14,872 nucleotides of DNA from an uncultured Alphaproteobacteria bacterium (lineage in GTDB: Bacteria > Pseudomonadota > Alphaproteobacteria > HIMB59 > GCA-002718135), in assembly GCA_902519435.1 (NCBI GenBank), contig CABYKC010000018.1:1-14872 (forward strand), given 5' to 3'. A program made the position numbers and the translations under genes. The stretch's first letter is position 1; every line of letters starts with the position of its first letter. The notes beneath the pieces were generated by a model that was given only the letters and a program-made list of their open reading frames with translations, was not told the DNA's origin and made no database searches. Positions 6,415 through 13,917 of the stretch are shown here, piece after piece.

Positions 6415-8211
6415 TTATTCTTCTAATTGGTCAATCAAATTCTCAATGACATTAACTCCTTTTTGCCAGAAATCTTTTTTCTTCGGATTTAACCCAAAAG
6501 GCTTCAATAGTTTATCATATGTATCACTACCACCACTCTCTAACAAAGTAATATATTTGTCTTCAAATTTAGGGAGTTTGCTTTCATAAACATTAAAAAG
6601 AGAATTAACAAGACAGTCACCAAAAGCATAAGCATAAACATAAAATGGTGAATGGATAAAATGGGGTATGTAACTCCAGAAATATTTGTAATCATCATTA
6701 AATTTTATTGATGGTCCTAAACTTTTCTTTTGAACATCAATCCAAATTTCACAAATTTCATCAACACTTAATTCTTTGATTTTTCTTTGATGATGAATAC
6801 GTTTTTCAAATTCAAAAAATGCAATCTGCCTCACAACAGTGTTTAGCATATCTTCGACTTTATTTGCTAAAAGCCCCTTACGTTCATTTTCTTTTGTGGT
6901 AATAGATAAAAGAGATTTAAAAGTTAACATTTCCCCAAAAACACTTGCAGTTTCAGCAAGCGTTAATGGTGTTGAAGAATTAAAATAAGTTTGTTTTCGT
7001 CCTGCTAAATATTGATGAATGCCGTGTCCTAGTTCATGAGCAAGAGTAGCTATATCTCTTGCTTTACCCTGATAATTAACAAGTATAAATGGGTGAGCTG
7101 ATGGAACAGTAGAAGCAGCGAACGCACCGGGAGATTTTCCTGGGATTACTGGAGCGTGTATCCATGAATTATCAAAAAATTTATTTACAATATTTCCTGC
7201 CCTCTTATCAAAATTTGAGTAAGCATCAGTTACAATTTGTCTTGCATCTTTCCAAGAATAAATACTCTGCGATTGAAAAGGAAGGGGTGCATTTCTGTCC
7301 CAATACATTAAGTATTTCTTTTTTAGCCATTTAGATTTTATTTTATAATAACGATGGGCAATTTTTGGATAATTTTCTTTTATTGTTTCAGTTAAGGCTT
7401 CTACAACTTCATCTTCTACAACATTAGATAAGTTTCTTGAACTGACTGGATTTGGTAATCCTCTCCATTTATCATTGATTGATTTGTCTTTCGCAAGATT
7501 ATTAGTAATAGATGTAAATAAAGTAATGTTATCTTTTAAAACAGCAGATACTACCTCAGCTGATTTTTTACGATTTATTTCTTTTTTATCAGAAAGAAAA
7601 TTAAAAATTTCTGCACTAGATAAATTTTTTCCCTTAAATGGAAATTTAAGAGAGGCGATTGTATCATCAAATAGTCTAACCCAGGCTGATCTAGAAGTAA
7701 TACTTTTTTCTTGAAGTAATTTTTCTGTTTTAACATCTAGTTGATAAGGTTTGAATTTTCGGATATTTTTTATCCAGTTTTTGTAAATCTTTAGTTTTTT
7801 ATCAGAATAAATTTTTTTAAAATTTTTTTCAGAAATTTCATTTATCTCAAGACTAAAGAAAACAATTGAGGAGGCAATATTTGTTATTTGCTCCTGCATT
7901 TGTTGATAAAAAATTTTATTCTTTTCCTTATTACCGTCCTCTGCAACTAATAAGTGTGCATAAGACATAATTTTATCTATCTTTGTATCAATATCCTCTA
8001 ATTCAATAATGGCTTTTAAGAGTTGATTAGAACTAAGCTTAGTGATTTTTGTTTCATATTTCTTTTCAAATTTTTTAGTAGTTATTCTAAGCTTATTTAA
8101 ATCGTTATTCAGTTTCTTGGCTTTTGGCGATTCATATAAATCCTTTAAATTCCAAATTGGCAGTTTTCCAAGGGTATTTTTTGTTGAATTTTGATAATTT
8201 TTTTGTTTCAT
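6415..8211 (-). CDS. pepF: M3-family oligoendopeptidase F
   Basis: Cytoplasmic zinc metallopeptidase that cuts short peptides. It has 598 residues, matching the PepF/M3B family. The zinc site is plain: HELGH (residues 392-396), with Glu393 catalytic, and the third ligand Glu420 in LAETASVFGE. Downstream, PHFIHSPFYVYAYAFG (516-531) is the conserved substrate-binding His/Tyr stretch. The N-terminal half (about 20-200) is a helical domain typical of the family. No signal peptide is present. It is the first gene of the long minus-strand operon, ahead of the ABC1-kinase gene by five bases. The ATG at 8211 has no Shine-Dalgarno sequence before it. Why a peptidase heads a transhydrogenase operon is not obvious; it may simply reflect genome compaction. 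Confidence 0.95.
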   Translation of the reverse strand: MKQKNYQNSTKNTLGKLPIWNLKDLYESPKAKKLNNDLNKLRITTKKFEKKYETKITKLSSNQLLKAIIELEDIDTKIDKIMSYAHLLVAEDGNKEKNKIFYQQMQEQITNIASSIVFFSLEINEISEKNFKKIYSDKKLKIYKNWIKNIRKFKPYQLDVKTEKLLQEKSITSRSAWVRLFDDTIASLKFPFKGKNLSSAEIFNFLSDKKEINRKKSAEVVSAVLKDNITLFTSITNNLAKDKSINDKWRGLPNPVSSRNLSNVVEDEVVEALTETIKENYPKIAHRYYKIKSKWLKKKYLMYWDRNAPLPFQSQSIYSWKDARQIVTDAYSNFDKRAGNIVNKFFDNSWIHAPVIPGKSPGAFAASTVPSAHPFILVNYQGKARDIATLAHELGHGIHQYLAGRKQTYFNSSTPLTLAETASVFGEMLTFKSLLSITTKENERKGLLANKVEDMLNTVVRQIAFFEFEKRIHHQRKIKELSVDEICEIWIDVQKKSLGPSIKFNDDYKYFWSYIPHFIHSPFYVYAYAFGDCLVNSLFNVYESKLPKFEDKYITLLESGGSDTYDKLLKPFGLNPKKKDFWQKGVNVIENLIDQLEE

Positions 8212-8267
8212 ATTTAATAATTTCGATATAGGTCTAATATCTTAGCTTTGTAGAGAGGATAGAAAGC
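8212..8267. promoter_or_regulatory. Divergent promoter gap, pepF operon / acyl-CoA synthetase
   Basis: These 56 bases must serve both the five-gene minus-strand operon and the plus-strand acyl-CoA synthetase. On the plus strand a TAATAT hexamer (8235-8240) could be the -10 element, followed by a good Shine-Dalgarno sequence (AGAGAGGA, 8252-8259) eight bases before the ATG. It is the clearest ribosome binding site at the head of any transcription unit here. On the minus strand no -10 hexamer stands out. No -35 box is convincing on either strand. Confidence 0.4.
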
Positions 8268-10070
8268 ATGATTGTTAATTTTGACGAATTTAATAGCATA
8301 CCGAGTGTATTTTATCATCAATCAAATGATCTAAAAGATCAGCCGTATTTATGGAAAAAAGAAAATGATAAATATGTTTCTTTAAGCTGGTTGCAAGTAA
8401 AAGAACAAGTTGAAAGTTTAGCAACATACTTAAAAGATCTTGGAATTTTAGAAGGAGATAGAGTATTAATTTTATCTGAAAATAGACCTGAATGGCAAAT
8501 CACTGATTTAGCAATAATGTCAATTGGAGCAATTTCAGTGCCTGCTTATACAACGAGCACAACCAATGACTATAAATATATTATTGAGCATTCTGGTGCA
8601 AGATGTGCCATTGTATCATCACACGAGTTAATGAAAAAAGTTCTACCTGCAATAGAAAAAATTTCACATTGTCAAAACGTAATTAAAATTAATGATGATG
8701 ATGAAACTTATACTGAAGTTGTAAATATTTTATCATACAATAAAATTATAAATGACAATTTAGAAAAAAGTAAAAATTCTAATGAAATAGAAGAATTATC
8801 AAAAAATTTTAATAGAAAAGATACAGCATGTATTATTTATACTTCAGGTACTGGAGGCAATCCTAAGGGAGTGATGTTAAGTCATGGAGCTATGCTTAGA
8901 AATTGTGCTTCCTGTGATAAATTACTTGAGAGTCTTACTAGTGATTTAACAAAAGAAATTAGATATTTATCATGGTTGCCATTATCTCATTCATATGAGC
9001 ACACTTTACAATTTTTAGAAATGGGGCAAGGTGCACAAATCTATTACGCTGAAAGTATAGATAAATTATTAGTCAATATGGCAGAGGCAGCACCACATTT
9101 TATGACAGCTGTTCCAAGGTTTTATGACTCTTTACACACACGTATTTCACAAGGTCTAAAAAACCAAAGTAAATTAAGTCAACGCTTCTTTGCAATTACA
9201 TTAAATCTAGGAAAGAAAAAATATTTTGGTGAGCAGATGAGCTTCTCTGAAAGATTGATGAATGGATTGATGGATAGGATAGTAAGAAAAAAAGTTAAGA
9301 AAAGATTTGGTGGAAGTCTAAGAGCATTGATATCAGGAGGCGCAGCACTGAATTTTGAAGTTGGATTATACCTAAGCGCCCTTGGCCTTCCACTACTTCA
9401 AGGTTACGGACAAACTGAAACGGCTCCTGTTATTTCTGCAAACCCTCCTGAAAAAATTAAATTAGATACCGTAGGAAAAGTTCTTCAAGGAAATGAGGTG
9501 AAAATTTCTGAAGACGGAGAGATTTTAGCTCGTGGTGAACTTATTATGAATGGTTATTGGAATGATCCTGAATCAACTAATAAAACTATAATTGATGGAT
9601 GGGTTCATACAGGTGATATTGGTGAATTTGATGAAGAAGATTATTTAAAGATAACGGATAGGAAAAAAGATATTATTGTAAATGCTGGTGGAGATAATAT
9701 TTCTCCTTCAAGAATAGAGGCAAAACTAGATATTGAACCTGAAATTGCTCAATCAATGTTATATGGAGATTTCAAAAATTACCTGGTTGCAATCCTGGTT
9801 CCTAATAAAGATTTAGCTTTAGAATGGGCAAAAGAAAATAATGTTGAGGGCGATTTAAATAAAATAATTCAAGATTCTTCATTTAATAAAAAGATGAAGG
9901 AAGTTGTAGATAAAGTCAATAAAAGCCTCTCTAGTATTGAACAAATTAGAAAATTTATTCTCATTGATCACGAGTTTACAATTGAAAACAATATGATGAC
10001 TCCCTCTATGAAAGTAAGAAGGTTTAAAGTAAAAGAGATGTATGGAGAGAATTTAGAAAAACTATATTAA
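8268..10070 (+). CDS. Long-chain acyl-CoA synthetase, FAA1 type (AMP-forming)
   Basis: Activates fatty acids to acyl-CoA using ATP by way of an acyl-adenylate. It has 600 residues and all the core motifs of the AMP-binding superfamily: YTSGTGGNPKG (residues 191-201) as P-loop, GYGQTETAP (379-387) as adenine/acyl site, WVHTGD (445-450), DRKKDIIVNAGGDNISP (464-480) as hinge with Arg465, and a C-terminal catalytic Lys582 in TPSMKVRR. The NAGGDNISP form and overall length fit the long-chain FAA1-like group (COG1022) better than E. coli FadD. The P-loop has Gly-Gly-Asn where many relatives have Gly-x-Pro/Ser, a mild variant. It is a single-gene unit divergent from pepF, with its stop interlocked with the DUF1244 gene at TTAA 10067-10070. 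Chain-length preference cannot be read from the sequence. Confidence 0.93.
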   Translation: MIVNFDEFNSIPSVFYHQSNDLKDQPYLWKKENDKYVSLSWLQVKEQVESLATYLKDLGILEGDRVLILSENRPEWQITDLAIMSIGAISVPAYTTSTTNDYKYIIEHSGARCAIVSSHELMKKVLPAIEKISHCQNVIKINDDDETYTEVVNILSYNKIINDNLEKSKNSNEIEELSKNFNRKDTACIIYTSGTGGNPKGVMLSHGAMLRNCASCDKLLESLTSDLTKEIRYLSWLPLSHSYEHTLQFLEMGQGAQIYYAESIDKLLVNMAEAAPHFMTAVPRFYDSLHTRISQGLKNQSKLSQRFFAITLNLGKKKYFGEQMSFSERLMNGLMDRIVRKKVKKRFGGSLRALISGGAALNFEVGLYLSALGLPLLQGYGQTETAPVISANPPEKIKLDTVGKVLQGNEVKISEDGEILARGELIMNGYWNDPESTNKTIIDGWVHTGDIGEFDEEDYLKITDRKKDIIVNAGGDNISPSRIEAKLDIEPEIAQSMLYGDFKNYLVAILVPNKDLALEWAKENNVEGDLNKIIQDSSFNKKMKEVVDKVNKSLSSIEQIRKFILIDHEFTIENNMMTPSMKVRRFKVKEMYGENLEKLY

Positions 10071-10357
10071 GTTTTTCCTTTATCAAACTTTTCTTTTTGT
10101 TCAGGAGTGATTTCTTTTTGAAATTTTGTTTTCCACTCTAAGTATGGCATACCATAGATCATTTCTCGAGCTTCCTCGTATGAAATAGAAATATTTTTCT
10201 TCTTTGCAGCACTAACATACCATTTTGAAAGACAGTTTCTGCAAAAACCTGACAAATTCATTAAATCAATATTTTGTACATCTGTTCTATTTTTTAGATG
10301 ATGAATCAATCTTTCTGCAACATCAGCAAGTAAATCTCTATCAAAGTTTTTGGTCAT
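10067..10357 (-). CDS. DUF1244 family protein
   Basis: A 96-residue conserved protein of unknown function. The family core is evident: MNLSGFCRNCLSKWY (residues 33-47), with a Cys-x-x-Cys pair (Cys39 and Cys42), then YEEAREMIYGMPYLEWKTKFQ (60-80), where the YGMPYxEWK pattern is highly conserved. The two cysteines suggest metal or redox chemistry, but this is inference. There is no membrane segment or signal. I begin it at the ATG at 10357; the frame is open to 10411, but that extension is low-complexity Ile/Tyr/Lys sequence running through the promoter gap. A perfect TATAAT lies just upstream on the minus strand (10376-10371), which would leave a leader of only about seven bases. It is divergent from pyk, which may be a conserved neighbourhood in alphaproteobacteria. 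Confidence 0.88.
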   Translation of the reverse strand: MTKNFDRDLLADVAERLIHHLKNRTDVQNIDLMNLSGFCRNCLSKWYVSAAKKKNISISYEEAREMIYGMPYLEWKTKFQKEITPEQKEKFDKGKT

Positions 10358-10410
10358 ATTACGTAAATAAATTATATAAATCTTTTTTTGTGATATATAT
10401 ATAATAATCA
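10358..10410. promoter_or_regulatory. Divergent promoter gap with two TATAAT boxes, DUF1244 gene / pyk
   Basis: A 53-base, almost pure A/T gap. Perfect TATAAT hexamers occur on the minus strand at 10376-10371 and on the plus strand at 10400-10405. With normal spacing these would start transcripts near 10364 (seven bases before the DUF1244 start) and about 10411-10412 (at the pyk ATG itself). No Shine-Dalgarno sequence precedes either gene. The hexamers could be chance in such A/T-rich DNA, and -35 elements are not visible. Confidence 0.4.
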
Positions 10411-11847
10411 ATGAAACGTAACAGAAAAGCTAAAATTTTAGCTACCTTAGGACCTGCATCATCAGATAAAAAAATAATAGAAGATTTATTTGTGACTGGA
10501 TGTGATGTTTTTAGATTAAATTTTTCACATGGTGATTTAGAAACTCATAGACAAAATTATGAAACTATTAGATCTCTTGAAGAAAAATATAATCATGCAT
10601 CATGCATATTAGCTGACTTACAAGGGCCCAAGTTAAGAGTGGGTACATTTAAGAATACAAAAGAAAATTTAATTAAAGGTCAAAATTTTATACTAGATCT
10701 TTCAACTGAACCCGGAGATAATAATAGGGTTAACTTTCCCCATGAAGAAATATATGATTTTTTAACACCTAATTCTATTTTATTAGTAAATGATGGAAGG
10801 ATTAGATTACAAGTTGTTGAACAAAAAAAAGATAGTTTAATTACAGAAGTTTTAAATGATGCTGAAATCTCAAATAACAAAGGTGTAAATATTCCAGATG
10901 TTATTCTTCCAATAGACGCACTTACCAAAAAAGATAAATCTGATCTAATGAAGGCATTAGATATGGGAGTTGATTGGGTTGCACTTTCTTTTGTGCAACA
11001 AGCAGAGGATATTCACAAGCTAAAAAAAATAATTAACAACCAAGCGCTCGTGATGGCAAAAATTGAAAAGCCTTCAGCAGTAAAAAATATTGATGATATT
11101 ATAAATGCTGCAGATGGTATTATGATAGCTAGAGGTGATTTGGGTGTTGAAATGCCAACAGAACAAGTTCCGATAGTTCAAAAAAATATTATTAAAAGAT
11201 GTAGGCACTTTGGTAAGCCAGTTGTTGTTGCTACACAAATGCTTGAAAGTATGATTGAAAATCTTGTTCCAACGAGAGCTGAAGCATCTGATGTTGCTAA
11301 TGCTATTTATGACGGAACAGATGCTGTAATGTTATCTGGTGAGTCTGCTGTTGGAGAACATCCAATAAAAGTAGTAAGAACTATGAATAAAATAATAGAA
11401 AATGTTGAGAATGATAAAAATAATTATGATTTACAAATTACTCAAGAAAATATTGATGATGTTGATAATACAGATGCAATAACTTTAGCAGCTTACTCAA
11501 TTGCAAAAAAATCAGATGCAAAAGCAATAATTACATTTTCTGTAAGTGGAAGAACAACTACTAGAATGGCTAGAGAAAGAGCACCAGTTCAAATTGTTGG
11601 TTTATCTCCAAATATTAATACTACAAGAAAAATGCAATTATACTGGGGTGTAAACTCCTGTCATACTCAAGAAGATGCTCAAAATGCACAAGATATGGTT
11701 AATATTGCATGTTCAATTGCAAAAAATAAAAAATTAGTAAAACCAGGAGATAACGTAGTTATCTCGGCTGGTGTTCCATTTGGAAGTGCTGGTACTACTA
11801 ATCTGCTTAGATTAGCTGAAATAATTGCTGATAAAGATCTTAAGTAA
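10411..11847 (+). CDS. pyk: Pyruvate kinase
   Basis: Final step of glycolysis: phosphoenolpyruvate plus ADP gives pyruvate plus ATP. It has 478 residues, standard for bacteria. Seen are FRLNFSHG (34-41) with Arg35, Asn37 and Ser39 that bind phosphate and K+; ADLQGPKLRVG (68-78); a B domain at about 75-170; MAKIEKPSA (215-223), the catalytic Lys217 and Mg-binding Glu219; MIARGDLGVE (238-247) with Asp243; VATQMLESM (273-281); and MLSGESAVGEHP (307-318). The C domain (about 350-478) ends in the usual SVSGRTTTRMAR and AGVPFGSAGTTN elements. The ATG has no Shine-Dalgarno sequence and lies about five bases after a TATAAT, so the message may be leaderless. It is convergent with aspC with an 8-base overlap. 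Together with the phosphofructokinase at the left edge it suggests a working lower and upper glycolysis. Confidence 0.97.
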   Translation: MKRNRKAKILATLGPASSDKKIIEDLFVTGCDVFRLNFSHGDLETHRQNYETIRSLEEKYNHASCILADLQGPKLRVGTFKNTKENLIKGQNFILDLSTEPGDNNRVNFPHEEIYDFLTPNSILLVNDGRIRLQVVEQKKDSLITEVLNDAEISNNKGVNIPDVILPIDALTKKDKSDLMKALDMGVDWVALSFVQQAEDIHKLKKIINNQALVMAKIEKPSAVKNIDDIINAADGIMIARGDLGVEMPTEQVPIVQKNIIKRCRHFGKPVVVATQMLESMIENLVPTRAEASDVANAIYDGTDAVMLSGESAVGEHPIKVVRTMNKIIENVENDKNNYDLQITQENIDDVDNTDAITLAAYSIAKKSDAKAIITFSVSGRTTTRMARERAPVQIVGLSPNINTTRKMQLYWGVNSCHTQEDAQNAQDMVNIACSIAKNKKLVKPGDNVVISAGVPFGSAGTTNLLRLAEIIADKDLK

Positions 11848-13042
11848 GCTTATTACAAGCTTCTTTTATTCTGTTGCACGCATCTTCTAGAATTGCATCA
11901 CTAGTTGCGTAAGATAATCTAAAATAAGGTGATAATCCAAATGCTGCACCATGCACTCCTGCTACACCTTGATCTTCTAAAAGGTATGTCATGAAATCTT
12001 CATCATTGGAGATATGTTTTCCATTTGGTGTCTTTTTTCCAATTATACCTTCGCAATTTGGATAAACGTAAAAAGCTCCTTCTGGTTTTTGACATGTAAT
12101 TCCATGAATATCATTTAATTTATTAAATACTAGATCTCTTCGTTTTAAAAATTTTTTATTATGCTCATTTATAAAATCTTGCGGACCACTTATTGCCTCA
12201 ACAGCAGCAGCCATTGTAATTGAAGAAGTTGATGTTGTACTTTGTGATTGTATTTTGTTCATAGCAGCAATAATCTCTTTTGGAGCTCCACAATATCCAA
12301 GTCTCCACCCTGTCATACAATATGATTTTGAAACACCGTTTAGTGTCAAACATCTGTCTTTCAGTGAAGGTTCAATAGAAGCAAGAGTATGAAATTCTAC
12401 GCTATCGTAAACAATTTTTTCATATATATCATCACACATTATAAGGACATTAGGATATTTTTTTAAGATAACTGCTAAATCCTCTAACTCTTTTTTTGAA
12501 TAAACTGAGCCAGTTGGATTACTAGGACTATTTAACATTAACCATTTTGTTTTAGAGTTTATATTTTTTTCTAATTGTTCAGGTGTAATCTTAAAATTTT
12601 GTGATTGAGGACACTTAACTATCACGGGCTTCCCTTCTGCTAATAAAACAATATCTGGATAACTAACCCAAAAAGGAGCTGTTATAATGACCTCATCTCC
12701 TGGATTAATTGTTGCCATCATAGCATTATAGATAATGTGTTTGCCTCCGACACCACATATGATTTCATCTAATTGATAATCAATATTATTATCTTCTCTA
12801 AATTTTTTCTGAATTGCCTTTTGTAATTCTGGTGTACCTTTACCTGGTACATATTTAGTTTTACCCTCTTCCATCGCTTTATTAGCAGCATCTCTTATAT
12901 TTTTTGGTGTGTTAAAATCTGGCTCACCTGCTGCAAGAACAATTACATCTTTACCCTCGTCCTTCAAAGCTTTGGCTTTGACATTGATACCTACAGTCAT
13001 TGAAGGTTTTATTTTACTTAGTCTATCTGCAACAAAATTCAT
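11840..13042 (-). CDS. aspC: Aspartate aminotransferase, class I/II PLP enzyme
   Basis: Pyridoxal-phosphate enzyme moving amino groups between aspartate and 2-oxoglutarate; relatives of this subgroup (Ib) in alphaproteobacteria can also use prephenate. It has 400 residues. Motifs are AAGEPDFNTP (37-46), NSPSNPTGSVY (171-181) with Asn175, CDDIYEKIVYD (203-213) with Asp204 and Tyr207 that hold PLP, SKSYCMTGWRLGY (238-250) with Lys239 forming the Schiff base, and FRLSYA (374-379) with Arg375 binding the substrate carboxylate. The ATG directly follows the stop of the upstream tauE-like gene (TAAATG, no gap), so the two are co-transcribed. The stop overlaps pyk by eight bases (11840-11847). The exact substrate range cannot be told from sequence alone. 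Confidence 0.93.
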   Translation of the reverse strand: MNFVADRLSKIKPSMTVGINVKAKALKDEGKDVIVLAAGEPDFNTPKNIRDAANKAMEEGKTKYVPGKGTPELQKAIQKKFREDNNIDYQLDEIICGVGGKHIIYNAMMATINPGDEVIITAPFWVSYPDIVLLAEGKPVIVKCPQSQNFKITPEQLEKNINSKTKWLMLNSPSNPTGSVYSKKELEDLAVILKKYPNVLIMCDDIYEKIVYDSVEFHTLASIEPSLKDRCLTLNGVSKSYCMTGWRLGYCGAPKEIIAAMNKIQSQSTTSTSSITMAAAVEAISGPQDFINEHNKKFLKRRDLVFNKLNDIHGITCQKPEGAFYVYPNCEGIIGKKTPNGKHISNDEDFMTYLLEDQGVAGVHGAAFGLSPYFRLSYATSDAILEDACNRIKEACNKLT

Positions 13043-13852
13043 TTAAATTATAAAATGTTCAATAATTAGACTAGCACAAGTTAACAACAAAAAAATAGCA
13101 AAAATTTTTCTTAATACTAACTTATCTATATTTGATGAAACTTTTGCACCAAATCCAGCGGTAAATATACTAGTTATCGATATAAAAAAAACTATTATAA
13201 TATTTACATAACCAAGAGAATAAATGGGAAGTTGATTTATATTTGACCCAGTATACATAAATGTAAGTGTTCCTGGAAAAGCAATTAAAAAACCAAAAAC
13301 AGCAGAGGTTCCAACTGCTTCATGAATCTTTTTTGAAAACATTGTTAAAGTTGGAACACTAAAACTGCCACCACCTATACCAATTGTTGCAGATAAAAAA
13401 CCAATAGAAGAGCTTATTAAAAAATTAATTATATTAGACGATGGTATATCGTTGCTTACAACAATTGGGCTTTGTTGAAACAGCATATTTAATGAAATCA
13501 AAAATGCGAGAATTACAAAAAGTATAACTAAACTCTGTCCTGAAATAGCACTTGCTGCAAGTGAACCTACAATTGATCCTATTATTATTCCTATTGCCCA
13601 TTTTTTTACAATTATCAAATTTGTATTTTTAAGCTTAACATGAGATCTTATAGAAGAAATTGAAGTAAAACAAATTACACCAAGAGAAGATGCTACAGCA
13701 ACATGCATGACAATTTCAGAACTGTAACCAAGATTAAGTAAAATAAAGTAAGTTACAGGTACAATTATTATTCCACCTCCAACTCCTAATAATCCTGCAA
13801 TAAAACCAGAGACTAGACCTGTTAATAAAAAAATAAATACTATTGAAGTCAA
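13043..13852 (-). CDS. TauE/SafE-family (DUF81) membrane exporter
   Basis: A 269-residue integral membrane protein of the TauE/SafE family, whose members are linked to export of sulfite, sulfoacetate or other organic anions. About eight hydrophobic helices are visible. The two-fold internal repeat is clear: GLLGVGGGIIIVP (residues 20-32) and ATIGIGGGSFSVP (155-167), each at the end of a helix, with AVASSLG (52-58) and GTSAVFG (181-187) as matching second elements. The start is TTG at 13852: the frame is closed by a stop at 13870-13868 with no ATG or GTG in between, the next Met is at residue 49 inside the second helix, and GGAAA-type purines (GGAAA, 13862-13858) sit at good Shine-Dalgarno spacing. 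It is followed with no gap by aspC. The transported substrate is unknown. Confidence 0.88.
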   Translation of the reverse strand: MTSIVFIFLLTGLVSGFIAGLLGVGGGIIIVPVTYFILLNLGYSSEIVMHVAVASSLGVICFTSISSIRSHVKLKNTNLIIVKKWAIGIIIGSIVGSLAASAISGQSLVILFVILAFLISLNMLFQQSPIVVSNDIPSSNIINFLISSSIGFLSATIGIGGGSFSVPTLTMFSKKIHEAVGTSAVFGFLIAFPGTLTFMYTGSNINQLPIYSLGYVNIIIVFFISITSIFTAGFGAKVSSNIDKLVLRKIFAIFLLLTCASLIIEHFII

Positions 13853-13917
13853 ATAAATTTCCGTATTTTAAGTTTCATTAATGTAGTAAACAATTTAATA
13901 TAAAAGTAAATAAGACT
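13853..13917. promoter_or_regulatory. Divergent promoter gap, tauE-like / saccharopine dehydrogenase-like
   Basis: This 65-base gap separates two divergent units. On the plus strand TATAAA (13899-13904) could act as a -10 element, giving a leader of about seven bases before the ATG at 13918; no Shine-Dalgarno sequence is present there. On the minus strand a GGAAA (13862-13858) supports the TTG start of the tauE-like gene. No -35 box, operator-like inverted repeat or riboswitch is apparent. Confidence 0.35.

Noticed and set aside
7475..7714. 79-residue open frame on the plus strand
   Set aside because: It is antisense to pepF with no domain features; a by-product of codon use.
10358..10411. 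N-terminal extension of the DUF1244 gene
   Set aside because: It consists of Ile/Tyr/Lys codons from the A/T-rich promoter gap and is absent from the family pattern.
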